DNA from: Flavobacterium sp. YJ01
Lineage (GTDB): Bacteria; Bacteroidota; Bacteroidia; Flavobacteriales; Flavobacteriaceae
DNA: 64,000 nt
NCBI RefSeq assembly: GCF_029320955.1
Contig: NZ_CP119757.1
Span: forward strand, 4,712,001 to 4,776,000
Direction of reading: 5' to 3'
Part shown: positions 52,673 to 62,595 of the stretch, one piece after another
Layout: each line of letters opens with the position of its first letter
How positions within the stretch are numbered: position 1 is the first letter of the stretch
Notes under the pieces: generated by a model
The model's input: the letters and a program-made list of their open reading frames with translations, nothing else
Databases searched by the model: none
What the model was told of the DNA's origin: nothing
Translations under genes and position numbers: made by a program

Positions 52673-54457
52673 ATGATTTTAGGTCTTAAGCGTTTGCTGT
52701 CTTCTTTATTGCTGTTGCTGATTTTAATCTTAAATTCAAATACAGCAGAAGCCCAATTATTAGGCTCGGCAAAAACTACCGCAGAAGAACCTGCCAAAAC
52801 TCCAGAAGATTCTCTTGGCAGAAGAACGCCTCAAGGAACAGTCAACGGATTTATTAAGGCAATTGGCGATCAAAACTATTTGCGTGCAAGTCAGTATTTG
52901 GTTTTAAGTAAACGTTCGTACCGTAAAACAGCAGAAAGAATCAGAATCGTAAAAACGTTTCAGCAGTTATTAGATCAAGGAGGAAATCTATCTCCATCTT
53001 CAATTATTAGCAATAAAGAAACGGGCCGAACAGATGATGATTTAGCGACTGGAGTTGACCATGTTGGAAATATTTCTACCAATAAAACTGCGATACACCT
53101 TTATGTGGAAAATCAGTCAGATGACAGTCAGCCAGCTTTATGGCTTTTTTCTGCAGAAACAGTCGAGTCTATTATGGATGCTGATTTAAAAGGAGAAAAA
53201 ACTTTTTTAGACAGGGTTTTGCCTAATGTTTTAATACAAAAAAAATTAGGAAATGTTCCAATCGGACATTGGCTGGTCGTAGTTATTATGACCGTTGCAT
53301 CTTATTTGCTTTCAAGATTGCTAATTTTTGTACTTGTTTTTCTTCTTCAAAAAATATGGAAGAAAGCGGCAACCGAAAAAGGAGAAGCAGTAATAGAAGC
53401 ATTTTCATTGCCTGTTCAAATGTATATGACGGTTCTTTTATTTGTTGCATTTACCCAGCGAATGGGAATTTCAATCGTAGTTCGCCAGCGTTTTAGCATT
53501 ATCATTATTACTATTAGTATTGTCGCATTTTTAATTCTGCTTTGGAGATTGACCGATTTTGTAACTATGTTTACGCGCAGCAGAATGAACAGACGTGGAC
53601 GTATTTCGGCGGTTTCTGCAATATTGTTTTTGAGTCGTACCACAAAAGTCGCCATCGTTTTTATTGGAATTATTGCCATACTCGGAATCATTGGAGTAGA
53701 TGTTACGGCTGGACTTGCAGCACTTGGAATCGGAGGTATCGCATTAGCATTGGGAGCACAAAAAACAATAGAAAACTTTGTTGGAAGTGTAAGTCTTATT
53801 GCAGACCAGCCATTGCGAGTGGGAGATTATTGCCGAGTTGATGACATAAAAGGAACAGTAGAATCTATCGGAATGCGTTCTACAATGCTTCGTACTTCTG
53901 CACGAACCATTGTAACAATTCCAAATGGTCAATTGTCTGCCAGTAAAATAGAAAATTTTGCGCATCGTGATCGTTTTATCTTTAATCCGATTTTTAATTT
54001 TAGAATGGAAACTACTCCAGATCAAATGCGTTATTTGTTGGTAGAACTTCGATCTTTATTGTATGCGCATCCTTCTGTGCTAAATTTAAATCCGATAGTG
54101 CGTTTTACGGGAATTACAAATGATGCTTTAAAGGTCGAAATTACAGCTTATATCGAATCTTCTACTTTTGAAATTTCGCAAGAAGTTCAAGAAGATCTTC
54201 TTTTAAGAATGATGGACATTATAGAAAAAAGCGGAACATCTTTAGCCTATCCATCTCAGACACTTTATGTAGCAAGAAATATTTCTCCGTCAAGCGAAAA
54301 AACGGCTGAGGTTTCAGAAACAGTTAAAAAATGGAAAGAAAACAATGAATTACAAGTTCCTAAATTTGATCCTAAACGAGTAGAAGAATTAAAGAACAGT
54401 ATCAAATATCCAGATGATGGAAGTTTTAATCCTGATGAAAATAATGCTATAGTTTAA
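52673..54457 (+). CDS. MscS-family mechanosensitive channel with exported N-terminal domain
   Basis: A 594-residue inner-membrane protein. A signal-like segment (about 7-26) and a periplasmic domain of about 170 residues precede five hydrophobic helices (about 198-365). The MscS core has the pore helix ALGIGGIALALGAQKTIENF, then the beta domain VGDYCRVDDIKGTVESIGM, RTIVTIPNGQLSASKIENF and a mixed C-terminal domain. It should release osmolytes on membrane tension. The tail (about 560-594) is Pro/Asp/Glu-rich. Placement between two phosphatase genes may be chance. Confidence 0.9.
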   Translation: MILGLKRLLSSLLLLLILILNSNTAEAQLLGSAKTTAEEPAKTPEDSLGRRTPQGTVNGFIKAIGDQNYLRASQYLVLSKRSYRKTAERIRIVKTFQQLLDQGGNLSPSSIISNKETGRTDDDLATGVDHVGNISTNKTAIHLYVENQSDDSQPALWLFSAETVESIMDADLKGEKTFLDRVLPNVLIQKKLGNVPIGHWLVVVIMTVASYLLSRLLIFVLVFLLQKIWKKAATEKGEAVIEAFSLPVQMYMTVLLFVAFTQRMGISIVVRQRFSIIIITISIVAFLILLWRLTDFVTMFTRSRMNRRGRISAVSAILFLSRTTKVAIVFIGIIAILGIIGVDVTAGLAALGIGGIALALGAQKTIENFVGSVSLIADQPLRVGDYCRVDDIKGTVESIGMRSTMLRTSARTIVTIPNGQLSASKIENFAHRDRFIFNPIFNFRMETTPDQMRYLLVELRSLLYAHPSVLNLNPIVRFTGITNDALKVEITAYIESSTFEISQEVQEDLLLRMMDIIEKSGTSLAYPSQTLYVARNISPSSEKTAEVSETVKKWKENNELQVPKFDPKRVEELKNSIKYPDDGSFNPDENNAIV

Positions 54458-54491
54458 TATTATCCTGTTGAGTGAAATTAAGAAATACAAT

Positions 54492-54633
54492 TTAACACAT
54501 AGAAACATAGAATTTATTGTCAAAAAAAGAGATCAAAAGAAACAAGTTTCCACACATAGCTTACTATGTGCATTTAAATTAGTGAAACGCCTTTTTTTAA
54601 GCTTCAAAAAAACTATGTCTCTATGTGTTTAAA
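54492..54633 (+). repeat. 142-bp palindromic element, copy A
   Basis: Ends AACACATAGAAACATAG and CTATGTCTCTATGTG are inverted copies. The middle has a small hairpin CACATAG-CTTA-CTATGTG (54554-54571) and the word GAAACGCCTTTTT (54585-54597). The whole block aligns with the reverse complement of the element at 62283-62426, end to end. It lies between the convergent MscS and phosphatase genes. Confidence 0.88.
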
Positions 54634-54676
54634 ATGATTGCGCCCAATCGATTAATATTAATTTTATGGAATAAAA

Positions 54677-56077
54677 TTAAACTGCCATTGCCGCTTCGAG
54701 CATTAAATAATGCATATCTGTGTTTTTTACGAAAGGTTTTAAAAGTTCGCTTCCAGGACCAAAAGCAGCCAATTCTACATAATCTCCAGAATGATCCATG
54801 CTGATCCATCCGACATTATTATGCTTTTTCTGTATTTCAGAATAGGCTTTAAAAGGCAGTTTTTTATAATTGTATAAACCGTCTTCCAATTTTTCTAAAC
54901 CAGAATAAAAATCTAGTAAATGCTGCGCTTCTTGATCGCTCAAACTTATTTTGTTGGTTTTAAAAATCCAATCTTTAATTTGCTGTAGATTAAAATCGCT
55001 ATGAATCGAATTCAGAATATATTCATTTGTGTATTTATAATCAGCAATGCTATTAAATTTTTGTGTCGCTTCTGCACCGTAAATCAGTCCCGGATTTGCA
55101 TTTCCGTGATCTGTTGTAATAATAACAAGCGTTTCTTTATCATTTTCAGCAAAATCAATAGCCGTTTTTACCGCTTCGTCAAATGCCAATTGATCGTGAA
55201 TTAAAGCCGCAATATCATTTGCATGCGCAGCCCAATCCACTTTTCCACCTTCAATTAAAAGAACAAAACCATCTTTATGATCTTTCATCTGATTAATTGC
55301 GGCTTTGCTCATTTCGGCAAGAGTTGGAGTATGCTGTAATTCTGCAATATTAGCTCTGTCAATAGAATACGGCAAAGCTCCAGTCGAAAATACACCAAGA
55401 GTTTTAGTATCTTTCTTTAAGTTTTCAAGTCCAGATTTATCTTTTAAAATTTGATACCCTTTTTCTTCATAGATTTTATAAACATCTTTTTTATCTTTTC
55501 TTTTTTCTGGATTGAAAAATTCATCTCCGCCGCCCATCAAAACGTCTAATCCTAATTGTGCATAGGTTTCTGCAATTTCGTTTTCTGCATTTCTACTATC
55601 CGAGTTTACGCAAAATCCCGCGGGAGTTGCATGCGTGATCGTTACGGTTGTAACGCAGCCCGCTTTTTTACCTGCATTTTTAAATTTCTGCCAAATCGGA
55701 AGGTATTTTTCTCCGTTTGGACCAACATTTAAAACACCATTTTTAACACGATATCCGCCTCCAAAAGATGAACTGGCAGCCGCCGAATCGGTAACTGCCG
55801 AACTTGCCGAAGCCGTATCCATAAGCGCTCTGGAAACTTTATTTTGAGCATACAGATCCATCCAATTGCCATTTTTGTTCAATATATTTTGCGAGTATAA
55901 GTTGGCCATTTGCAAAGTTCCGGTACTCATCCCGTCGCTAATAAGAAATATGATATTTTTGGCTTTTTTGCTTTTTTTTGAAATGGATTCCAAATCATTA
56001 GAAAAAATGACTGTAGGGCTCATTACTGCCAGTCCGCTTAATAAAGTTGAGCCTTTAAGAAATCTACGTCTATTCAT
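54677..56077 (-). CDS. Alkaline phosphatase with Tat-type signal
   Basis: A 466-residue exported phosphatase. The N-terminus MNRRRFLKGSTLLSGLAVMS is a twin-arginine signal (RRxFLK), so it is exported folded. Metal and catalytic residues: IIFLISDGMSTG (Asp48), Ser98 in AVTDSAAASSSFGGG, THATPAGFC, LLIEGGKVDWAAHANDIAAL and IITTDHGNANPG. It hydrolyses phosphate monoesters in the periplasm. It is not adjacent to Pho regulators and is divergent from the fructan HTCS. A second phosphatase is fused to a phosphodiesterase 3.6 kb away, so the two may form one pathway. Confidence 0.92.
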   Translation of the reverse strand: MNRRRFLKGSTLLSGLAVMSPTVIFSNDLESISKKSKKAKNIIFLISDGMSTGTLQMANLYSQNILNKNGNWMDLYAQNKVSRALMDTASASSAVTDSAAASSSFGGGYRVKNGVLNVGPNGEKYLPIWQKFKNAGKKAGCVTTVTITHATPAGFCVNSDSRNAENEIAETYAQLGLDVLMGGGDEFFNPEKRKDKKDVYKIYEEKGYQILKDKSGLENLKKDTKTLGVFSTGALPYSIDRANIAELQHTPTLAEMSKAAINQMKDHKDGFVLLIEGGKVDWAAHANDIAALIHDQLAFDEAVKTAIDFAENDKETLVIITTDHGNANPGLIYGAEATQKFNSIADYKYTNEYILNSIHSDFNLQQIKDWIFKTNKISLSDQEAQHLLDFYSGLEKLEDGLYNYKKLPFKAYSEIQKKHNNVGWISMDHSGDYVELAAFGPGSELLKPFVKNTDMHYLMLEAAMAV

Positions 56078-56352
56078 TTTTAGGGAATTTAAATTTCAAG
56101 CAATTTAATTCAAAAAATCCATTTAATGAAACATTGTTGCGTTAATAAAACATCATTTTTTGTAAACAGAACGTTTTTAAATTTTTATTTAAGTTCAATT
56201 CTCTGTAAATGAAATAAAAGTTTAATTTTACTTTTTATAATATCCTTATAGTTTGTCGAACCAAATATAATTCCTTCCTAATTATAAAGACAAGCTGTTG
56301 GTTCAGAAGGCTATTTTCATAACTTATACTATTTACCAAACCTCATTACTTC

Positions 56353-59091
56353 ATGTATCAATTTATAAAATATATTGTACTGTTTTTTGCAGTATCATTA
56401 AGTTTAGTTTCTTGCAAACAAAAACAGGGAGACAAAATTAAAGTTGGTTTTTCGCAAGCAATGACCACCGACGATTGGCGAAAACAAATGAACAATTCCA
56501 TAAAAATTGAAGCTTCTTTAAGGCCAGAAGTCGATTTAACGATTAAAGACGCCAACAATAATGTTAATAGACAAATAGAAGATATAGAACGATTTATTTC
56601 TAACAAAGTTGATGTTATTATTGTTTCTCCCATTCAATCTAAACCATTAACGGCAGTTGTCGAAAAATCGATAAAAGCAGGAATTCCCGTTTTAGTTGTT
56701 GACAGAAAAATTGAGGGTGAAAATTACACCGCATACCTCGGCGCAGATAATATTGAAATTGGACGAATTGGAGCGCGTTATATTATTTCGCATAGCAAAG
56801 GTTCTGGTAAAATTATAGAAATTACTGGCGCTGCTGGATCTTCGCCTGCTTACGAAAGAACACTTGGTTTTAATCAAGTTATTAATGAAAATAAGCGATT
56901 TACTATTGTCAAAACCATTCAAGGCGATTGGGAAAAAGAATCTGTAAAAGCGCCTTTGAAAGCAGTGCTTCAGCAAAATCCTGATATCGAATATGTTTTT
57001 GCGCACAATGATAGAATGGCTTTAAGCGCTTGGGAAACAGCCAAAACTTTAGGACTTGAAAATAAAATTAAATTTATTGGTGTTGATGCTTTAAATAGTG
57101 TAAATGGCGGAATCGAATTGGTAAAAAGCGGTGTTTTGGATGGTACGATTTTGTATCCGACAGGAGGAAATGAAGCATTAAAATTAGCATTGAAAATTTA
57201 CAATAAAGAATCTGTTTCTAAAAATAACATTCTGAATACCATTGTTATAGATAATAATAATGCTGAAATTATCGAAAACCAAATGGATAAAGTCGATCAG
57301 CAGCAATTGGTAATTGAATCGCAGCAAGGCGCTATAAAAGTGCAAGAAAAAGAATATGCTTCTCAGAATAACTTAGTTCGTTTGCTGAGTTTCTTTTTGG
57401 TAATTATTTTAAGTTTAACGATTTACAGTATTTATTCTACGATTTCGATTTCTCGAAAGAAAAAACAATTAGAAAGAATTAATCAAACGGTTATTGATCA
57501 AAACAGCGAAATTCAAGAAATGGCAGCAATTGCATCCAAAAGCAATGAAGCAAAGCTGAGTTTTTTTACGGGACTTTCGCATGAATTTAAAACGCCTATA
57601 ACTTTGATTATGAGTTATGTGGAATCTCTAATTGAAAATGATAAAATAAAAGGAACTGCTCTGATTGATGAGGTTAAACTAATTCATAAAAACTCGAATC
57701 GTTTATTGAGACTTATAAATCAATTATTAGATTTTAGAAAAATTGAAGAGCAGAAATTTACTTTAAGAGCTTCAAATGTAAAGATATACGATTTCACGAA
57801 TGAAGTTATGGCTAATTTTAAAGGAGAAGCAATCCGAAGAAATATCGATTTTCAATTAGTTGGCAAAAATAAAAATCTGGAACTTTTTATAGACAGCGGA
57901 TTAATGGATAAAGTGTATTTCAATCTGTTATCCAACGCTTTTAAATTTACGCCAGACAATGGTAAAATTACCATTTCGATTGTTGAATCTCCAGACAATT
58001 CGGTTAAAATTCACTTTAAAGATTCTGGAATCGGAATTCCTGAAAATGAACAATCTAATGTTTTTAATCCGTTTTTTAGAGCTTCAAACAATAATAAAAA
58101 CAGTTCTGGAATTGGTTTGCATTTATCGAAAGAATTTGTGCTTTTGCATAAAGGTAATATCGAATTAAAATCGAAACAAGGAAGCGAATTTGTGATTACT
58201 TTATGGAAAGGAAAAGAACATCTTAAGCCTGAAGAAATTATTCAAAAAGTTGAAAATCAAAATAATATTCCGAGTTTAATAACCGATAATTTAGATCTGG
58301 AATCTGAATTGAAAGACTTAAATGCAATTTCAGATTCAGAAAAACATTCGCTTTTAATTATAGAAGACAATATTGATTTAGTCACATTTTTAAAAGCAAA
58401 ATTATCTAACGAATACATTGTCAATATTTCAGATGGAAGTGATGCCGTAGAAAAAGCATTAGAAATTATTCCGGATATTATTATTTGCGACATCAATCTC
58501 GTAGATAAAGACGGTTACGAAATTACCAAAGAACTTAAAAAAGACCTTCGTTCTTCGCACATTCCGATTATTATTTTAACAGCTCAAAGCAATAAAGAAT
58601 CTGTTTTGAAGGGATTGCAAAGTGGTGTAGATCAATATTTAACAAAACCTTTCAGTCTTTCGATTTTAAAACAATCTATTTTAAGTTTATTATTTAATCG
58701 CGAAAAACTACGTTATTATTACACCAACAATATTTATCGCGTAGAACCAGAATCTAAATTCGGAAATCAAGAACAGACTTTTATTACCAAGATGAATAGC
58801 GTTATTATGAATAATGTCGAAAATCCGAAGTTTTCTGTTGAAGAATTAGCAGAGAAATTAGGGGTTTCTAGAGTACAATTATACAGAAAAGTTAAAGCCA
58901 TTATCGGAATTAATATCAGCGATCATATTAATAACGTCAAATTAGAAAAAGCAGCAGAACTTTTAAAGTCAAATGAAATGAATATTTCAGAGATTGCGTA
59001 CTCGCTTGGGTTCTCAACTCCAAACTATTTTTCGACAGCTTTTAAGAATAAATTCGGAGTTTCTCCAAAAGAATACAAAGCATCGCTTTAG
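56353..59091 (+). CDS. Fructose-type hybrid two-component sensor (HTCS) with periplasmic sugar-binding domain
   Basis: A 912-residue one-protein signalling system. Cys21 after SLVS gives a lipobox-like end to the signal segment. Residues about 28-310 are a LacI/ribose-binding-type periplasmic domain (VDVIIVSPIQ, IPVLVVDRKI, FAHNDRMALSAW). Membrane helix 341-365. Kinase: His410 in FFTGLSHEFKTPITLI, N box NLLSNAFKFT, DSGIGIPE, SSGIGLHLSKEF. Receiver: LLIIEDN, Asp713 in IICDINL, Lys765 in YLTKPF. AraC-type output at about 800-912. The layout matches the fructose-sensing HTCS of Bacteroides thetaiotaomicron (BT1754). It should switch on the MFS porter and GH32 genes downstream. Confidence 0.93.
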   Translation: MYQFIKYIVLFFAVSLSLVSCKQKQGDKIKVGFSQAMTTDDWRKQMNNSIKIEASLRPEVDLTIKDANNNVNRQIEDIERFISNKVDVIIVSPIQSKPLTAVVEKSIKAGIPVLVVDRKIEGENYTAYLGADNIEIGRIGARYIISHSKGSGKIIEITGAAGSSPAYERTLGFNQVINENKRFTIVKTIQGDWEKESVKAPLKAVLQQNPDIEYVFAHNDRMALSAWETAKTLGLENKIKFIGVDALNSVNGGIELVKSGVLDGTILYPTGGNEALKLALKIYNKESVSKNNILNTIVIDNNNAEIIENQMDKVDQQQLVIESQQGAIKVQEKEYASQNNLVRLLSFFLVIILSLTIYSIYSTISISRKKKQLERINQTVIDQNSEIQEMAAIASKSNEAKLSFFTGLSHEFKTPITLIMSYVESLIENDKIKGTALIDEVKLIHKNSNRLLRLINQLLDFRKIEEQKFTLRASNVKIYDFTNEVMANFKGEAIRRNIDFQLVGKNKNLELFIDSGLMDKVYFNLLSNAFKFTPDNGKITISIVESPDNSVKIHFKDSGIGIPENEQSNVFNPFFRASNNNKNSSGIGLHLSKEFVLLHKGNIELKSKQGSEFVITLWKGKEHLKPEEIIQKVENQNNIPSLITDNLDLESELKDLNAISDSEKHSLLIIEDNIDLVTFLKAKLSNEYIVNISDGSDAVEKALEIIPDIIICDINLVDKDGYEITKELKKDLRSSHIPIIILTAQSNKESVLKGLQSGVDQYLTKPFSLSILKQSILSLLFNREKLRYYYTNNIYRVEPESKFGNQEQTFITKMNSVIMNNVENPKFSVEELAEKLGVSRVQLYRKVKAIIGINISDHINNVKLEKAAELLKSNEMNISEIAYSLGFSTPNYFSTAFKNKFGVSPKEYKASL

Positions 59092-59319
59092 AGACTTTTA
59101 AAACGGCTTCTTTTTAGGTAACATTTTTGAAACTTATGTAACAAAATTGAAACTACAAGGTTTTCGTAAATATTTTTAATGTTATGTAAAACCTTGTAAA
59201 CAAAGGTTTTGAGTTTGAAATATTAATGTATCAATATTTATAGAAATAAATTGTAACATCATTAAAAATAAGTTGTTTTTTTTGCAGATATCTTAGCAAC
59301 AAGTTTTAATACATGTACA

Positions 59320-60678
59320 ATGAATAAGATATTGATTTGGTCTATTACTGCTGCACTGGCAGGTTTTCTTTTCGGTTTTGATACCGTAGTAATTTCTGGA
59401 GCTGATAAACAATTGCAGCTTCTTTGGCATTCTTCAGATGCTTTTCATGGTTCAGTCGTAATGGCAATGGCATTATGGGGAACTGTTGTTGGGGCTATTT
59501 TTGGAGGAATTCCAACCAATAAAATAGGACGTAAAAAGACCTTATTCTGGATTGGTATCTTATATTTTGTTTCTGCAATTGGAGCTGCTTTTGCAAATGA
59601 TCCTTTTGTATTTGCTGCTTTTAGATTTATTGGAGGTTTAGGAGTTGGTGCTTCTACGATTGCGGCTCCCGCTTATGTTTCAGAAATTGCTCCTGCTGAT
59701 AAACGCGGAAGGTTAGTGGCTTTATACCAGTTTAATATTGTTTTAGGAATTTTAATTGCCTTTATTTCAAACTACTTTTTAAAAGATATCGGAGAAAACG
59801 CTTGGAGATGGATGGTTGGCGTTCAGGCAATTCCGTCTTTTATTTACATACTTTTTATTCTAAGCATACCAGAAAGTCCGAGATGGCTATTATCTAAAAA
59901 CCGAGACGAAGAAGCTCGTAAAGTTTTATACAAAATCGATCCTTCAGCAAATATCGAAGATCTTATGGACGATTCTCGCGAAAACGGTGTGGTTAAACAT
60001 GAAAATATCTTCATGAAAAAATACCGTTTTCCTTTAATCTTAGCTTTTTTAATTGCTTTTTTCAATCAGTTTTCAGGAATTAATGCGTTTCTTTATTATG
60101 CGCCAAGAATTTTTGAAGAAGCAGGTTTAGGACAAAATACCGCTTTATTGAGCAGTATCGGAATTGGAGTTACAAATCTTATTTTCACTTTAATCGGTGT
60201 AACATTAATTGACAAATTAGGAAGGAAGTTGTTAATGTACATTGGTTCAATTGGATATATTATTTCGTTAGGTTTAGTTTCGGCTGCTTTTTATTACAAT
60301 TGGGGCGGATTATCGGTTCCTATTTTCCTTTTCTTGTTCATTGCTTCTCATGCCATTGGTCAGGGAGCTGTAATTTGGGTTTTCATTTCAGAAATTTTCC
60401 CGAATCATATTCGCGCTTCAGGACAAGCATTTGGAAGCTCGGTGCATTGGGTTTTGGCGGCGATTATTCCGTCCTTAATTCCGATGTTATTTTCGGAAAT
60501 TGGTCCAGAAGTCGTATTCCTGATTTTTACTTTGATGATGGTTTTGCAATTATTATTCGTAATTTTTCTAATGCCAGAAACAAAAGGAATTTCTTTGGAA
60601 GTTTTAAGTGAAACATTAACTAAAAAAAATATCAAAAAAAATGAAATCAACGAAACAGCTGCCGCTCGCTCTTTATAG
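59320..60678 (+). CDS. MFS sugar porter, probably fructose
   Basis: A 452-residue carrier of the sugar porter family with twelve helices. Signatures: FGFDTVVISGADKQL (helix 1 loop), GGIPTNKIGRKKTLF, RFIGGLGVGASTIAAPAYVSE, PESPRWLL, FNQFSGINAFLYYAPRIFE and the end motif FLMPETKGISLEVL. Members import hexoses with H+. The GH32 genes and fructose-type HTCS on either side point to fructose. The end of this gene overlaps the next start by 38 bases, so the two are translationally coupled. Confidence 0.9.
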   Translation: MNKILIWSITAALAGFLFGFDTVVISGADKQLQLLWHSSDAFHGSVVMAMALWGTVVGAIFGGIPTNKIGRKKTLFWIGILYFVSAIGAAFANDPFVFAAFRFIGGLGVGASTIAAPAYVSEIAPADKRGRLVALYQFNIVLGILIAFISNYFLKDIGENAWRWMVGVQAIPSFIYILFILSIPESPRWLLSKNRDEEARKVLYKIDPSANIEDLMDDSRENGVVKHENIFMKKYRFPLILAFLIAFFNQFSGINAFLYYAPRIFEEAGLGQNTALLSSIGIGVTNLIFTLIGVTLIDKLGRKLLMYIGSIGYIISLGLVSAAFYYNWGGLSVPIFLFLFIASHAIGQGAVIWVFISEIFPNHIRASGQAFGSSVHWVLAAIIPSLIPMLFSEIGPEVVFLIFTLMMVLQLLFVIFLMPETKGISLEVLSETLTKKNIKKNEINETAAARSL

Positions 60679-62254
60679 TGCTTTAGTATTGTCGATTGCT
60701 GGCTGCACAACATTTTCAGCTTCGGCACAAACCAAGGTTTTGCCATCAAATGCAAATGAAGAAAAAATGTACCGTCCTAATTTTCATTTTACACCAAAAA
60801 AAGGATGGATGAATGATCCGAACGGAATGTTTTACGCCAACGGATATTATCATTTGTTTTATCAATATTATCCAGATAAAAGTGTTTGGGGACCAATGCA
60901 TTGGGGACACGCAACAAGTAGAGATTTGATTAAATGGGATGAACAGCCAATTGCCATTTATCCGGATAAAGACAAATATATTTTTTCTGGAAGTGCTGTT
61001 GTAGATGTCAATAATACATCGGGTTTAAAAATTGGTAACAATGCACCAATTATCGCAATTTATACTTTGCACGATATGACAAAGGAAAAAGAAGGCAAAA
61101 TAGATGTCGAGCAACAAGATATTGCTTATTCTAACGATAACGGTTTTACATGGCAGAAATTTGAGGAAGGAAATCCTGTCGTAAAAAATCCAGGAATTAG
61201 AGATTTTCGTGATCCAAAAGTAACTTGGGATGAAACACACAAACAGTGGATTATGGTTTTGGCAGCGCAGGACCGAGCGCAGTTTTACAAATCATCTAAT
61301 CTAAAAAACTGGGAATTTTTATCTGAATTTGGAAAAGAGATAGGAGCACACGGCGGTGTTTGGGAATGTCCGGATTTCTTTCCAATCAAAGTGGAAGGAA
61401 CTAAAGAAACCAAATGGGTTTTAATTCAAAACTTAAATCCGGGCGGACCAAACGGAGGTTCTGGAGTGCAATATTTTGTGGGAGATTTTGACGGAAAAAC
61501 ATTCAAACTTGATCCTGATTTTGCTAAAAGACTAGAAAATGAAAAAGCAGTTTGGGCAGATTATGGAAAAGATAATTATGCTGGAGTTACGTGGAATAAT
61601 GTTCCAAGTGCAGACGGAAGAAGATTGTTTATCGGTTGGATGTCAAATTGGGAATACGCACAGCAAGTTCCAACAACAAGTTGGCGAAGCAGTACGACAA
61701 TTGCCCGCGAATTGAAATTAGTTAAAAAAGGAACTTATTACAATTTGGTTAGCAATCCAGTAAAAGAACTTGATTATTATATTACGGAAACTATCCGAAC
61801 AAAAACTTTAAAAGGGAAAGAGAATTATACTTTAGTCGAAAATGGAAAAGCAGATTTAACGCAAGCCATTGTAAGTTTAGAGTTGAAAAATTTAAAAACC
61901 GAAAATTATACGTTTGAGCTTTCCAATTCAGATGGAGAATCTTTAAAATTTGGTTTAAACAACAAAGAAAATTACTTATTCGTTGATCGTTCAAAAGCAG
62001 GAAAAAATGATTTCTCAGATAAATTTGCCGCAACCATTAGTAAAGCTTTTTTAAACGGAAATCAAAGAGAAGCCACTTTCAAAATTATTTTAGATAAAAC
62101 TTCAATTGAAATATTCTATAATAATGGCGAAAAAGTAATGACGGAAATCTTTTTCTTAGAAAAACCATTTACATCGCTTTCAGTTTCTTCTAAAGAAAAA
62201 ATCGAATTAAATAATTTAGTAATTCAAAAATTAGATGTTTTGAAAAGGAATTAA
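60641..62254 (+). CDS. GH32 fructanase, lipoprotein
   Basis: A 537-residue beta-fructosidase (invertase/levanase/inulinase family). Lipoprotein signal with Cys22 (LSIAGC), so anchored in the envelope. The five-blade propeller carries the nucleophile Asp59 in WMNDPNG (56-62), stabilising FRDPKV, and acid/base in GVWECPDFF. The C-terminal beta sandwich follows (about 370-537). It frees fructose from fructan or sucrose ends for the porter just upstream. The start overlaps the porter gene. A second GH32 gene follows after a palindromic element. Confidence 0.95.
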   Translation: MKSTKQLPLALYSALVLSIAGCTTFSASAQTKVLPSNANEEKMYRPNFHFTPKKGWMNDPNGMFYANGYYHLFYQYYPDKSVWGPMHWGHATSRDLIKWDEQPIAIYPDKDKYIFSGSAVVDVNNTSGLKIGNNAPIIAIYTLHDMTKEKEGKIDVEQQDIAYSNDNGFTWQKFEEGNPVVKNPGIRDFRDPKVTWDETHKQWIMVLAAQDRAQFYKSSNLKNWEFLSEFGKEIGAHGGVWECPDFFPIKVEGTKETKWVLIQNLNPGGPNGGSGVQYFVGDFDGKTFKLDPDFAKRLENEKAVWADYGKDNYAGVTWNNVPSADGRRLFIGWMSNWEYAQQVPTTSWRSSTTIARELKLVKKGTYYNLVSNPVKELDYYITETIRTKTLKGKENYTLVENGKADLTQAIVSLELKNLKTENYTFELSNSDGESLKFGLNNKENYLFVDRSKAGKNDFSDKFAATISKAFLNGNQREATFKIILDKTSIEIFYNNGEKVMTEIFFLEKPFTSLSVSSKEKIELNNLVIQKLDVLKRN

Positions 62255-62282
62255 AACAAACATCTAAATTAATTGGGTGAAT

Positions 62283-62426
62283 TTTAAACACATAGAAACA
62301 TAGTTTTCAAGTATTAAAAAGGCGTTTCACTTGCATTAACAAACATAGCTATGTGTTAGAAACTAGTTTCTTTTTAGAATCTTTTTAAAAGATGTAAAAA
62401 TAGATCTATGTTTCTATGTGTTCAAA
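62283..62426 (-). repeat. 144-bp palindromic element, copy B (reverse orientation to copy A)
   Basis: AACACATAGAAACATAG and its exact complement close the two ends. The middle contains AAAAAGGCGTTTC (62316-62328) and the palindrome ACATAGCTATGT. Aligns over its length to the element at 54492-54633 when reversed. It separates the two GH32 genes; the remaining 169 bases up to the next start hold nothing else that I can recognise. Confidence 0.88.
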
Positions 62427-62595
62427 TATTACACCCACAGGATTAAATTAATTTCTTTTCGTTAGAAAATCATAAACAAGTCGCAATAACCACTTGAAAG
62501 TGTAATGCTTTCCGACCTTTTATGCTCTTTTCTGAAAAGTAAAAAAGAATATAATTTTTACAACAACTTCTAATTATCAACCAATAAAAAATCAA

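Noticed and set aside
54492..62426. An invertible segment bounded by the two oppositely oriented elements
   Set aside because: The elements are only about 140 bp and have diverged; no recombinase gene or promoter-switch logic is visible, so inversion is unsupported.
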